NCBI RefSeq assembly: GCF_022682495.2 | Contig: NC_071396.1 | Coordinates: 22,379,735-22,443,734 of the forward strand | Source of the DNA: Desmodus rotundus | Lineage: Eukaryota; Chordata; Mammalia; Chiroptera; Phyllostomidae | DNA: 64,000 nt | Reading direction: 5' to 3' | In this document: positions 1 through 11,440 of the stretch, one piece after another | Layout: every line of letters starts with the position of its first letter | Numbering within the stretch: position 1 is the stretch's first letter | Notes under the pieces: model-generated | The model's input: the letters and a program-made list of their open reading frames with translations, nothing else | Told to the model about the DNA's origin: nothing | Databases searched by the model: none | Program-made: the position numbers and the translations under genes

Positions 1-546
1 GCTCCAGCTCCCACTCGCTGGGTGGGGGGGAAGGGTGCTCTGTGCGGTGTTTCTCAGCTCGCCTTCCTCCTCTGCAGCGTCCACACGAGGACCCTGTGAA
101 ATGACCCGGGTTCAGACAGCGCCTGGGAGTCAGTAAGCACTCTGTAACTGGTAGACACCACCTTCAAAATCAGGTATTTAAAAGTCCTGGAGAGAGAAAG
201 AAATGGATGATACCACAGCCTTTCCACATGTGGGGCACCTCTGAGCAAAACATGGCTTAGAAACAGTGCTTCTCACCCACCCCGTGTCCTAAACGCCACG
301 TCATTGTCATAGCTATAAATGACAAATTTCTTAGGGTGGCTGTGCACCCCAGAAAATGGCCTGAGAAGAGGCTGTTTTAACCATCTAAAACCGTGGATGC
401 TATTTTTAAATAGTACACGGGTACATTGCAGATCCCTTCTGCTTCCCAGGGTCCCTCTGGAAAATCTGCGCCTGATGTAATAAGTGTTTCAAACTAAGAA
501 GATACAGTTTCCAGGGACTGGTCTGCAACCTCACAGGGGCATCTGG

Positions 547-785
547 AGAGCCAGTGCCCTGGAACCCCACTGCCTGGGTCTGAATCCTCATCTAGCGACC
601 TACTTGCCTGCCTGTGCGGCCCTGGGCAACTTACTCAACTTCTCTGTTCCTCAGTTTGTAACTTACTAGATGGACAGTAACAGTACGTATTTCATAAAGG
701 TGGGATGAGACGATTGATATGCGTAAACACCAAACCCAGCGCCCACTGCATCGTAATGTCTGCTATTGTTTATGTCACAACCAGT
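547..785 (+). repeat. MIR SINE fossil
   Basis: The diverged MIR core and tail are readable: ACTGCCTGGGTCTGAATCCT, then CCCTGGGCAACTTACTCAAC, then CTCAGTTTGTAA and a GGGATGAGACGATTGATATG tail. It is old, with many differences from consensus. Confidence 0.75.
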
Positions 786-1717
786 GGGCAAGGACCCACT
801 GCTAGTGAATGCCAGGCACTGAGAGAGATCCGCATCTTTAAAAAGTGAGTGTAACGCTCCAGGATAAGTGCCATTTCCCCCGTGGTGCTGGGACTAGATG
901 AGAGAAGTGGATTATACACCCACCGGTTCAGGGTTATATTGAAGGAAGCACACCTGTCTGGGGGAGTTGAAGAACAAGTCACCGAAGCTGAAATTTGACA
1001 TGTAGGAATTCCCAGGCAGAGAAGGTGATTGTCTCTGGCAAATATTGTTAGAGCTAAAATCGATTTGAATAAACTCAAATAAAATGGTAAATTGAATGGG
1101 GAAGCGTGAAGGAGGTCCGAGGCCCCTGGGGCCTGCAGGAGGGCCGGGAGCTGGGAAGCAGAATCCACCTTCTGGGTCTCCTGTCTCTGTCTCCTGACAG
1201 CCTCCCAGTGAAGCGTCCTCACGTCTTCCTCGTCTTCTGTCCACAGTGGTCTCTTTGCTGCGCTGCTGACCGCAGGCCTGGAAGCCACTCTGTCCTCTCC
1301 CCAGTCTTTTCCTCTGGGCCAGCTCCAGGGAACATCCCAGGATGTGGGACGGGGGGCACCTCCAATTGATTGGGAAGCAATGTCAGATGATTATCACAGA
1401 CGTAATAAGTTGGCTTATCAACGGGGCAAGTTACATTCAATTTTTTCCTTTTAAAACAATCTTACATTTCTGCAAATACATGTATCTAGTTTTAAAAATC
1501 ACAATGCTGGATTTTGTTTGCTAATATTTAATTCTGCAACTAATTTCATGAGTGAGAACCATCAGCAATGTTCTTCTCCTGCACTACCTCTGCCTAATTT
1601 CAGTATGAAGGTTTTACTAGCCTCGTAAAATGACTTGAGGAATGTCCTGTTCTTTTCTGTGTAAGATTGAAACATCCTGTCCTTAAATATTTGCCAGAAT
1701 TTGCCTATGAATGATTT

Positions 1718-1756
1718 GTCAGCACTCAGTCCACTGAGCCACACCAGCCAGGGCAT
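1718..1756 (-). repeat. Ves SINE 5'-end fragment
   Basis: The - strand reads GCCCTGGCTGGTGTGGCTCA GTGGACTGAGTGC, the head of the bat SINE. The rest of the element is missing, so this is a truncated scrap. Confidence 0.6.
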
Positions 1757-2479
1757 ATATTATGTTATATTTCTGTTGAATAGCACGGTTAGAAGACTAC
1801 ACTAAATATTTTGACATATGTATTTATCTTAACAAAGTCTAATGGAAACAAAACCCCTTACTTCTTCCTGGATGACAGGGAGACAAGACTCATTTATCTG
1901 AACACATACCTTTCGAAGTTTGTTAATAAGGTACGTATTAGCTATTACTATTGTGGTTTTTATAAAACTTAAAGAAAAACTATATAATTAGCACAAGAGA
2001 TACAGAATAATTATTTAATAATATTAATACCCATTCATGATTTTTAAAAACAAAAGCAAAGTAAACTAGGAGTAAAAGGGATTGCTCATAGCTTAATTTA
2101 TTTTTTTTAAGCATCTGAAAGCCCTTAAAGCAAACAGCTTACTTAAAATTGAAGTTGCGAAATCATCTTGTTCGTACCGGGAAGCAGGTGAGGACGCAGT
2201 GAATTTCTTTGCCAGGGCAGTAAAGTGGCCGTGGGGGAGATGGGCCAAAAAAAAACCAAGCAAACGCGTCCTGATTTCAGCATGATATGGTTGTCCTTGT
2301 GGAAAGCCCAAAAGAACCTACAGGGACATTAATAAAATTAACGAGAGAATATTAACAATGTACTCAATGCAAAAGTCAATATTTTAACTGAATTTCAATT
2401 GCATTTTTGCATATCTACATTAATCAGTAATAAAAGGTAATAACATACTAGCAACAAAAATGTTAAGCGCCTAGGAACA

Positions 2480-3880
2480 AATCTTAAATGCAAGCTCTTC
2501 ATGAAGGAAAATGATAAAACTTTACTGAAAAACATTTAAGATCACCTAAATCAATGGAAGAAATATGCCATATACGTAAGCAGGAAGACTCAGACCTTAA
2601 AATGTAATTTCTTCTCAACTCAATCTATATTTCAGGACAATGCCAATAGAAAGTCCAACACAGTTTTCTTTCCTGCTGCTGCTGCTATTTCTTCTTTGCC
2701 TTCTTTCTTGCCCCTTCCCCCCACCCCATCCTTCTTTATGTTTAATAAAACCTGGCCACCTTTTTCTAAAATTTATAAGGCTGAGCAAATGCTTAGGATG
2801 CGCTGTAGCCCTCCTTAAAAACAAGGAGGCAGGGCTCTCCTCCTCACGGGAAGACACAGAGAGAAGGCAGACTTTCGTCTCACCCCCTGATCTCAGACTC
2901 CAGGCCTCCACCACCGTGAGCAGTAAACGTGTATTGGGGGTGGCGGGGGGAACAAGGTAGAGAAACCTACCTACCAAATACAGAATTAAGTAATAATTTT
3001 CTAAGCTATTACAATTAAGACCAACTGAACAGTGAACACAATGGAAGACCTAGGAACTGGCCCAGGCAAGTTTGATTTATGGCAACGGCAGCATTTCGGA
3101 GGAGGAAAAAAAAGCTGAAATAAACTCCCTGCATTGTGTCCCATGCAATAACCAATGCCAGGCAGATTAAAGTCTTAAAAACTATAAAACTTCTACAAGA
3201 CAAAATCTGAAACTATTTTAATGAATTCAAACTAGGGCAAAGAGATTTTTACACAAGACCAAAAGACTATGAATCAAAAAGGAAAGAGTGATACATTCAA
3301 CTACATTAAAAATAACCATTTCTGTTCATCAAGAGACATCATACAGGGAACGAAAAGACCAGCCACATGCTGGCAGAAGACCTTTGCAACCTATAACATT
3401 GGCAGAGTTCCTGGATTAGACCATGGCAGGAATTCCTGTGCATCAATCAGAAAAAGATACACAACTGCCCGAAATGAACAAAAGACGTTCAATCTCAAGA
3501 ACCAAGAGAAACACATAAATTAAAACCACAGTGAGATATCTTGTCACATCCACTAAATTAAAAAAACATATTTTCTATCAAGGGTTGGCAGGGATTTGGA
3601 GCAAAACATCCCCGTGTACATTGTTGGTGGGACGGATGACAGGTACGACCGCTTTGGAGAACCAGTCTGGCGTTATTTAATGCGACTGTACACGCACTCA
3701 GCACCGTGTACACCAAGAGGCAGCAGCATGGGTTATAGTGTCCTCAGTCTAGCAACCACTCAGCTTTCTGTCACACAGAGCAATGGATGCAGCATGCATG
3801 TGCACGCCGTGGAGTATTTCATAGTAAAAATGAATGAGTGCAGGCGGACGAATCTCAGTACTGGGTGAAAAAAGTCTCAG
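2480..3880 (+). repeat. L1 LINE remnant (ORF2 3' part and 3' UTR), interrupted
   Basis: Diverged L1 ORF2-like text reads in order: AAAACTTTACTGAAAAACATT near 2515, TCTAAAATTTATAAGG near 2766, then CTACATTAAAAATAACCATTTCTG near 3300 and AAGACCAGCCACATGCTGGCAG near 3355. The 3' UTR hallmark, TTGGAGCAAAACATCCC followed by TTGTTGGTGGGACGG and CTTTGGAGAACCAGTCTGGC, lies near 3595-3672. An unrelated stretch at about 2815-2945 looks inserted. No intact frame remains. Confidence 0.65.
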
Positions 3881-4424
3881 CGTACACACAAGGACACTCT
3901 GTGTTTGAAAGTTAAACCGAGGAAACTGAACAGTGCAGGCATCATTTATCTGTTATTTACTCTCCCACCCAAGTGGACCACAGGAGGCCTGAGCGCTGGA
4001 CATGCAGCTCTGCACTGAGGATTTGCTAAATGAATGTATTTTCAGGGCTTAATACACACCTACATACATGTTAAGGTATAAGCAAATGCAATGGAATGAC
4101 AGATGCAAGTGTTGGGGACAGAGTGGGACCGTGTTGGCTGAAGAGGAGCAAGCCCACGAAAGCTAGGGCCCTGGTCAGGTTTTATTCAGCAAGTTCAGAT
4201 TGTTTCGGAAATTTGCTTTGCCTGCATTCTTTGCACTATGCGCATGTGCTATAGACTCTCTCTTCTTAAAGTCCATGTGCTTTATACCATTTGGAATGCT
4301 CTCCATTCTTTCATGGCATTTGAAGCTGTGGGGAGGAAGACATTCATCAAAGAATAGCACAAGTACATGGTTACAAACTCCAGTAAGCGAGAGAAAGGGC
4401 ATCTAGGGGATCATTGGTGTTTCC

Positions 4425-4850
4425 TTGCAGAAGTGACATTTGAGCTGAGATCTGAAGGGCAAATGGGAGTAATGGAGGTGAAGGATCTCGGGGCTAGAGG
4501 AGCGGAAAGCTTCCAGGCAGAGAGAGCAGCATGTGCAAAGGCCCTGAGGTAGGAAGGAGCAGGTGAAGTCGCCATGGCTGGATACCATCAGGCGGGGAAA
4601 GGAGAGGAGGCTGAAAGAAGGCAGGCTCAGCTCATGCAAGGCCCTCAGAGCCACGATGAGGTTTTTCCCTTAGCCCATAGAGCAATGGGCGGTCACTGAG
4701 GGACTTTAACGGGGGGTGGCGTGATTACATTTGACTTTTAAGGTGGTTGCCCCGGTTAGTGTGAAGAATGAAACAAAGCTGGGGTGAGAGGAAACGTGAG
4801 GCAGGTGGAGTTGCTGGAGCCATCCGGTCCCTGGCCGGGACTAGGGTGGT
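4425..4850 (+). repeat. Ancient interspersed repeat, family not named
   Basis: The text is typical of a mammal-wide repeat: ACATTTGAGCTGAGATCTGAA, then AGCATGTGCAAAGGCCCTGA, GCTCATGCAAGGCCCTCAGA, GCAATGGGCGGTCACTGAGG and GTGATTACATTTGACTTTTA. I recognise the pattern but cannot assign the family from sequence alone. Confidence 0.45.
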
Positions 4851-5307
4851 GGCACCAGATGGAGACTCAGCAAGATGAAACTGTGCCAGCAGGCTGTGGT
4901 GATACAATATTGAGAGGTGGAGTTGCTGAAGATATCAAAGGAAAGCAGGAGTGAAGAGAACTCCTTGCTTCCAGGGCTGCTACCTGGACTGCTGATACTA
5001 TCGATGGAGATAAGATGGATGGGGGAGGATTCGGTTTGGAATCTGATGTACCTTTCTTTGTCCATCCAAGTAGCGATTTCTGGTAGGCACTGGGCTAAAG
5101 AAGCTCAGAGGAGATGACTAGGCAGAAGATAGAGACTAGGGGGAATTCAGCCTGAGTGTAAGGGAAGCCATGGGCAGATGAGAAAGCCCAGCGACGGAGA
5201 ACACATGGGCTAGGGTATCGTGCTGAGTACAGACCACGAGGCAACCTGGGGAGCTGAGGAGCAGGAATCAGAGGTGGGAGGAAATGCAGACAGTGGGTAT
5301 TGCTCAC

Positions 5308-5458
5308 TTTCCCCTTAAGTATGGCAGCTCTGCAAAAAATGAAACCCAGCGTTCCCACCTGACCCAGTAGCTCCACTGCCGGGAAGGGACACAAAGGAAT
5401 TGAAGGGGAGACGTGAGGAGATATTTGTGCACCGTGTCCTTAGCATGTTAATGGGAAA
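5308..5458 (+). repeat. L1 3' UTR fragment
   Basis: It matches the common L1 3' UTR wording: AAAAAATGAAACCCAGCGTT, then CCACCTGACCCAGTAGCTCC and AGATATTTGTGCACC with TCCTTAGCATG. It is diverged and short. Confidence 0.5.
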
Positions 5459-7347
5459 GCGGGCATCAAACCCAGCAAACCAATGAGTCTGAGTTACTCA
5501 TGCAACAAAAATGTCTTGCAAGCCTGGTGCTGAAGACACAGAGACAGGACTCTGGCCGAATGCTCACATCTCCACTGGCCTCAGACGGGCACTGTCCGTT
5601 TTGAAAATGGGATCAGGTACGCCTGTTTCACCTAGACGGGTTATCTGGGATGAGGTAATGAAAGTGAGTGAAGGGTTAAGGATTTTGGTTTAGCAATAAG
5701 AAAAGACTGTGGACAGTTTGATAACCAAAAAAAAAAAAAAAAAAAAAGTCTTCCTGTTGCTATCTTCTCTTGAGAAAATTGATCCACTGAATTCTGGTGA
5801 CGGCATGATTGGATCTGCGCCGGAGGCAAGCACACAGTGTAAATTTTGAGGGAGTTGCCCCAGGCTGTAAAGTTTGGGGAAGTAAGTTTCAAAGACATCG
5901 TGTTTCTACGGCTTCTGGCGCTCACGGTCAGTGTTCTTCGGTCCTATCGTCCTCCTGCCTCGCTGTGACATACAGACTGGAATTAGCCCTTATTAATTAA
6001 TCTTCATAGAGTTAAATACTGTTCATTTTCTACATTTGTAAATGGCCAAATCCCCAAAATACTACAAGGAACACTCATGGTCCCACGGCCTCCTTTTTGT
6101 TGTGACATCTTTCTCCGCAGGGGCCTCCCTGTCCCCTTCCACCACCCCCTGGCTGCACTCACCTGTCTCAGCCCCCGCAGGTGCCTGGGTCTGAGTTACA
6201 GAGATTCTGAGATGAGGCCTGGGCATCGGGGGCTTGGGGCCTCCCAGGAGGCTTCTGTGTGCAGCTGAGGCTGAGAGCCCCTGCTTTTGTCTTCCCGGTA
6301 GATTCCAGTCACACAGTGCACAGGCACTTTACTCTACTGACACCTTTGGGTTGGCCCTTTCACGCTTTAAAACCGCATGCAATCAGTAGGACTGGCCTAT
6401 CCTACATCGCACTAGTTTCTCATTTACTTTGGGAATCACAAAGGAGATTTTGTTGTTTAACAACCCCAAACGATCGCTAAGGAAGGAGCATGAGGCGGAT
6501 GAAGAGAACGTCTTCATTCCGTTCAGCAGCCCTGATGGGTTTGTGGTTGCCAAGGAGAGGGTTAAAGCCAGAGAGAACTGACATTGCGAGGTGTAGCAGT
6601 AACTCTGAAGGTCAGGGCCACGGTGGAATCTGTGGAGGAGGAAGAGGAATCTGAAACCTGGTTTGGGGGAGGACCACAAGGAATAGCCTTTCCTCATTCA
6701 TTCATTTATTCAGAAAATAGATCTTGAGCTCCTGGCACACCGAGGAATTGGGGCCAAAGTGGTGAATCCCAGCGGGAGTTCAGGAGAACGGAAGTGTCTA
6801 TTGCCACAGAGCTTTGAAACCCCTGCTGCCTCCCCTTTTAAATCTTCAGTGAAAACCCTGCTGCTCCCGTCACGGCTTTTGGTCTGGTGCTGAATCTCCC
6901 AGTGACTCGCGGGGACACCTCAGGGTGCAGATGCTGGGAGCCAGAAGCAGGCAGAGAGAGTTAGCCCCTGGGAAGCTTCAGAAATCACACAGAGCGTAGG
7001 AACTTGGAATGTAGAGTTCTAAGCAATCCTGTTTGGATTTCTAAGGCTGGGGGGCACGGGGTTCCAACCCAAAAGTTGAATTATTCTTTGTTGCATCATT
7101 TTCCCCCATCACATCCCTAAATACTGGTATATAACAAATTTCTCATCTCACCCCCTCTCTTCTCAATCCACATGGTTTTCAAGGAAATGTTGTCTCTTAT
7201 TTTTGAAATTGATCCTGGACATCTCAAATGTCCCCCACACACTCCAAATGTGCAAAACTGAATGAATTCTCTTCATCTTTAGTTGTGGCCCACGCTCCCT
7301 GTCTTGGTTAGTGTCAGCACAAACTGCTTACGATGCTTTCTTTAAAA

Positions 7348-7424
7348 AAAAATTATTTAAATTATTGGGGTGACATTGGTTAATAAAATTACGCAGGTTT
7401 CAACTGTACAGTTCTATAAGGATG
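7348..7424 (-). repeat. Retroposon 3' tail (L1-like), copy A
   Basis: Read on the - strand it contains TAATTTTATTAACCAATGTC followed by ACCCCAATAATTT and an A-rich end. The same tail occurs on + at 15.87-15.95 kb. It interrupts older L2-like DNA. Confidence 0.5.
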
Positions 7425-8884
7425 CCTTTATAAGTTCATATAAGGATGCCTTTTAACGTTTCTCCTTCTTCTAATCGGGTTCTGAGTCCCGGGAATTCTA
7501 CCTTCTGACATCCATTGAATTTGTCTCCTCTCCACCCTCTTTGTGGGTGCTGCTGGAACTCAGCCCCTCCTCATCTCATGCCCTGTCAGTTACAAGAGGG
7601 TCCCTACTGGCTGCCCCTCTCTCCCCAGTCGGACCCATCTCCACACTCCTAAAGAGTGCGCTCCTACTGTTGCTTGCCTTCCTGAGATCCATTAGTTTCC
7701 TTTCCTTCCCAATGCCCTCACCCACTGCTTTCTTCCTCTCAGAACCTGATTTGTATTCAGGTATCCTCCCCTCCCCACACAGCCCCTGTACCTCAGGGGA
7801 AGCTGACCCTGACCTAGTCTCAGGAACTGACCATATACGCAAGGGGTATCCCAGTCCCATCGCCAGCCATTGGTTAGGGAGGGGTGTCTAACTGAGTCTG
7901 CTCAGCAAGACAGGAGGAAGGGTATGTGGGGAGCCTCTGGGACAGGGCCTCTTATTCTTAGAGGGCTTTGGGGAGCCCCCAGAAGTGTCAGTGAGGACGC
8001 ATTCAGGTTCCGTTGGTCTTGGCCGCCATTCTCCAACCTCTGGAAGAACTGGCTTTAACGTGACGCCAGCACTGTGGAGGGCGGACTGAAGACAGAGAGG
8101 GCATCCTCGGCTTCTGGGCTCAGAGCTACGCCACCTCTGGACTTCTCAGTATGTGGGTCGGTAGACTTCCTGATCGTTTAAGCTACTTTTCATTGGCTCT
8201 TCTGGTACTTGCAGCCAAATGCATTCTATCAGAGACAGAGAGTGATTTAAAATGAAAATCTGGTCCGATCATGTCCCTTACTTAAAGGCTCTCCACGGCC
8301 GGGGACGGGCCCCCGCCTTGCAGCAGTAATGCAGAATGCGTGCAGACCTGCTCGGCTGGCCGGAGCCGATGGCTCGCATCCCTCTCCAACTCTGCGGTGC
8401 CGCCCAGGGCCGCGGGAAGTCGGCACTGGTGGGAGTGTTGACACCCACGGAACTGGCAGGCCTACAAATTAGGGTGTTTTTGTTTTTTTTCTCCCAAGAG
8501 CCGGCTGATAAGCATTTCCGAGCACACCACGACCTAAAGTGTAACATTCCAGGCCTCTCTCAACTGGCCCAGGCCTGCCTCTCCAGCCTCTTCTCCTCTC
8601 CTCAGCTTCCCTGTAGCTCTAGCCCCGACGAACTTGTGATTTTACAGGCATACCATGCGGTTTCCTGGCCTTGAGTTCTTACATACAGTACCTTTTCCCT
8701 CACCTCCAGGGCCGACTTCTCCATCAGGCAGGGAAGTCTCTTGTGCCTGGAGTTCACAGGACTTTTAGGGGCCCATGAAAATGTTTTCATTTCCTTTAAA
8801 ATTAAGAGAGAAAAATAAACTATTAGGGCAAAAAGTGCTTTAATAGGTAATATATTTTTAATCCCTACCCAAAGACATATTTCC

Positions 8885-9088
8885 ATTTTATTTTTAGAGA
8901 GAGAGGGAAGGGGAGAGAGAGAGAGGGAGGGAGAGAGAGAGAGAAACATCATTTGGTTGCCTCCCGTACGCACCCCGACTGGGGATCGAACCCACAACCT
9001 AGGCATGTGCCGTGACACAGAATCAAACTGGCAAAGTTTCAGTACATGAAATGATGCTCCAACCAACTGAGCCACGTGGCCATGGCTA
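8885..9088 (-). repeat. Ves SINE, older copy
   Basis: On the + strand it begins TTTTATTTTTAGAGAGAGAG with a long GA-rich part (the CTCTCT tail reversed), then TGGGGATCGAACCCACAACC (reverse of the tRNA B-box area) and CCAACTGAGCCACGTGGCC (reverse of the head). It is diverged from the younger copies. Confidence 0.8.
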
Positions 9089-9349
9089 CATATTTTTCTT
9101 TTACCAGTTCAGTCAGTAAAATATAATAGTAACAATTTTTTTTTTAATGGAGGAAGGAGCCCACAAAGGCAGTGCCTGGCCCCACAAAGTTATCACGTGG
9201 CCCTGGCTCATTGCTCTGTCAGATTCATCTCTGTGAAGCTTTTCTAAATTCCTCCAGGTTAATTCTCCTAGCCTCCACAACACTCTGTTTGTACTTTTGA
9301 AATGATTTTTAGAACAGTGTGGCTGCAAATAAATAACATTCCTCCGTAA

Positions 9350-9512
9350 TAACACATGTGTGTATAACTGTCCTCTTCACTAACTTATGGCCCTATTTGA
9401 AGACAGTGAATATGTTTTATTCTGTAGCTCCAGGATCTTGCTCAGGCTTGAAACAGTATGTGCTGTACGCATCTTTTCTCTGAATGAATGAGTGAATGAA
9501 TGAATACTGTGT
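9350..9512 (+). repeat. L2 LINE 3' end fossil
   Basis: The text TTTGAAGACAGTGAATATGT ... CTGTAGCTCCAGGATCTTG ... and the terminal run of GAATGAATGAGTGAATGAAT are typical of an L2 3' end. Confidence 0.5.
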
Positions 9513-9520
9513 GTACTAGT

Positions 9521-9740
9521 CTGCTCTGGTAGCCATAACAAAGTACTGCAGATGGGGTGGCTTAAACAGCAGAAATTAATTTTCTCACAGTTCTGGAGAC
9601 TGAAAGTTCAAGGTCAAGGTGTCGGCAGGGCTGGTTCTTCCTGAGGTTCTGGGCTTCTCTCCTCCGCGGGCAGGGGGCCGCCTCCTCCCCGTGCCTTCAC
9701 CTGGTCTTCCCCCTGGGGGTCTGTGCCCCGATTGCTTCTT
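9521..9740 (-). mobile_element. ERVL-MaLR LTR fragment
   Basis: On + it reads TAGTCTGCTCTGGTAGCCAT AACAAAGTACTGCAGATGGGG, GGCTTAAACAGCAGAAATTA, CTCACAGTTCTGGAGACTGA and CAAGGTCAAGGTGTCGGCAG. This is the reversed 3' part of a MaLR (MLT1/MST-type) LTR. The 5' half is missing. It is an old solo fragment with no retroviral gene nearby. Confidence 0.72.
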
Positions 9741-11159
9741 TTAAGGATACTCCATTCTAACTTTGGTTGCTTCCTTAAAGACACTTTCTCTACATAAAGT
9801 CCCAAACACTCAGAGGGCTTCTGGGCTTTGTAAAGCTTATTGAATGACTGATTTGCATAAAATAGCCTTTTAAAAGAAGCAGCTGTTTTCTCTCTTCCAA
9901 AAGGCTCACTGGAACAGAGTAAATCACAGCAGCGCTCCCTGGTTGCACCATCCCAAAGGGATGATGTATGTATACATCTGGTGGGAATAAGAATTTTTTT
10001 TTTGATTGGGGGATGGGATAGAGCCCCACGCCATATATCTCCACTCAAGTTGCATTTGCCGTCTTTAGAAAATTGAAAGCTGCTCTGAGGTTCCAGCCTG
10101 CAGAGGGGCCCTGCAATGCCGTACAGATTTCTCAGATTATGTCCCAGCTTTTACTCTGGGCATTTTGGCTTCTCATCTCAGATCACTGAACTCTGGAGCT
10201 GGAAACCCAAATCCCTCACCTGCTAGCTGAAGAAAGAGGGGGTCCCCTAGTGGGTGAGTGGTTGGACAGTAATGTGAGTTGCTAACCCTCCGTCCCAGAT
10301 CATTGCCACCACCTTCCTGCCACCCAGTTCTCAGCCGGTGGTTTAAGTCCTCTCTGCAACAGGGTGGAATTTGAGTAAGTAAGTAAAAGTTCAAATGTGC
10401 AATAGATAGATGCATAGTTAAACTGCCCCAGTCTGTGGAGGATTAGGCCTCTGGGCAGCCCCCCACCCCCCACTCCCCGAGGGAAAGAGGGCTCATTTGG
10501 ACCAGGAAGCCTGCCCCGTGACCCTGAGTTTACATCGTTTCATGCAAAAGTAGCCAGCAGCTGTGGTCTTGCCCCAAGATGTTTGATAATATCTTTGTCC
10601 GGAAATCTTTTTCTGTGCAGTCACACTCTACTCTTCTCAGTGGGGCTGAAGGCAGCACCTAACAAACAGTTTGCCTCTTTCCTGGTTCAGAAAAGCATTG
10701 AAAGACCTCCTCTGATCCCAGGCGGAAAGATACAATTAACCCCCTTGGCCTGGCTTGGTAGCACTTGGGTTTCCAGGCAAATGAGCTAGAATGACCCCTG
10801 AGGGGCCCCAGGCTTGGAGGATAAATCCCAGCCTCGGTTGAGACGATTTTGTGTGGGAAGCACTGAGCAATTCTGGTGGCGGATGCTGCCCTGGGGGCAG
10901 GGGGCAGCAGGCACTGTGCCCCAAATGCCCCGGGGGGCCAAAGCATCGCCTCATGGGAAACGTTCTTCCCCTATTCGATTTCTCCTCCATGTCATAGTCT
11001 CCAGATCCTCACCGTGGAAGGTCACTGAGGGCCAAGACTGTGGATTCTCCAGCCCCATTTGGGAGCGAGTTGTCTGTGTGCGCCTGTGCCTCCGTCTCTT
11101 TGCCACATTGTCACTGGTCTGTCACCCAAGAGACCCTAACGTTTCTCACTACCTGAACC

Positions 11160-11440
11160 ATGTCAGGAGCTGTGCTTGCTTATAGGAACCGACAGGATTC
11201 CCCACCAGGAAGACCAAGGAGTTGGGCACAAAAACCAAGATGGTGCTGGGGACTATGCATGCCTGAAGGAGTCTCTTCACCCCACGCTGCAGCCTGTAAA
11301 CACCGAGAAGGCCTCTCCCAGGCGGGGAGAAGGTGTTGTTAGGGCATGAATTTACCCTTCTCCATTCTGTGATCGAAGAATAAACTTTCTTCTCTGCTTA
11401 AGCAAACTCAGTCTCGTTCTATGGGCACAAAGGGCCCTGG
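11160..11440 (+). mobile_element. Possible LTR 3' end
   Basis: AGAATAAACTTTCTTCTCTGC at about 11377 is followed by a C/T-rich stretch ending CTCAGTCTCGTTC. This resembles the polyadenylation signal and R/U5 start of an endogenous retroviral LTR. No internal region or second LTR is seen and the left border is uncertain. Confidence 0.35.

Larger units (their letters stand above)
1..9520. other. Intergenic DNA, distal block
   Basis: No coding gene is supported. The block holds a MIR fossil (547-785), a SINE scrap (1718-1756), L1 remnants (2480-3880 and 5308-5458), an ancient repeat (4425-4850), a 21 bp A-run (5727-5747), a retroposon 3' tail (7348-7424), a bat SINE (8885-9088) and an L2 tail (9350-9512). 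The parts between, for example 786-1717, 5.9-7.3 kb and 7.45-8.88 kb, show only short chance open frames and nothing I recognise. Confidence 0.75.
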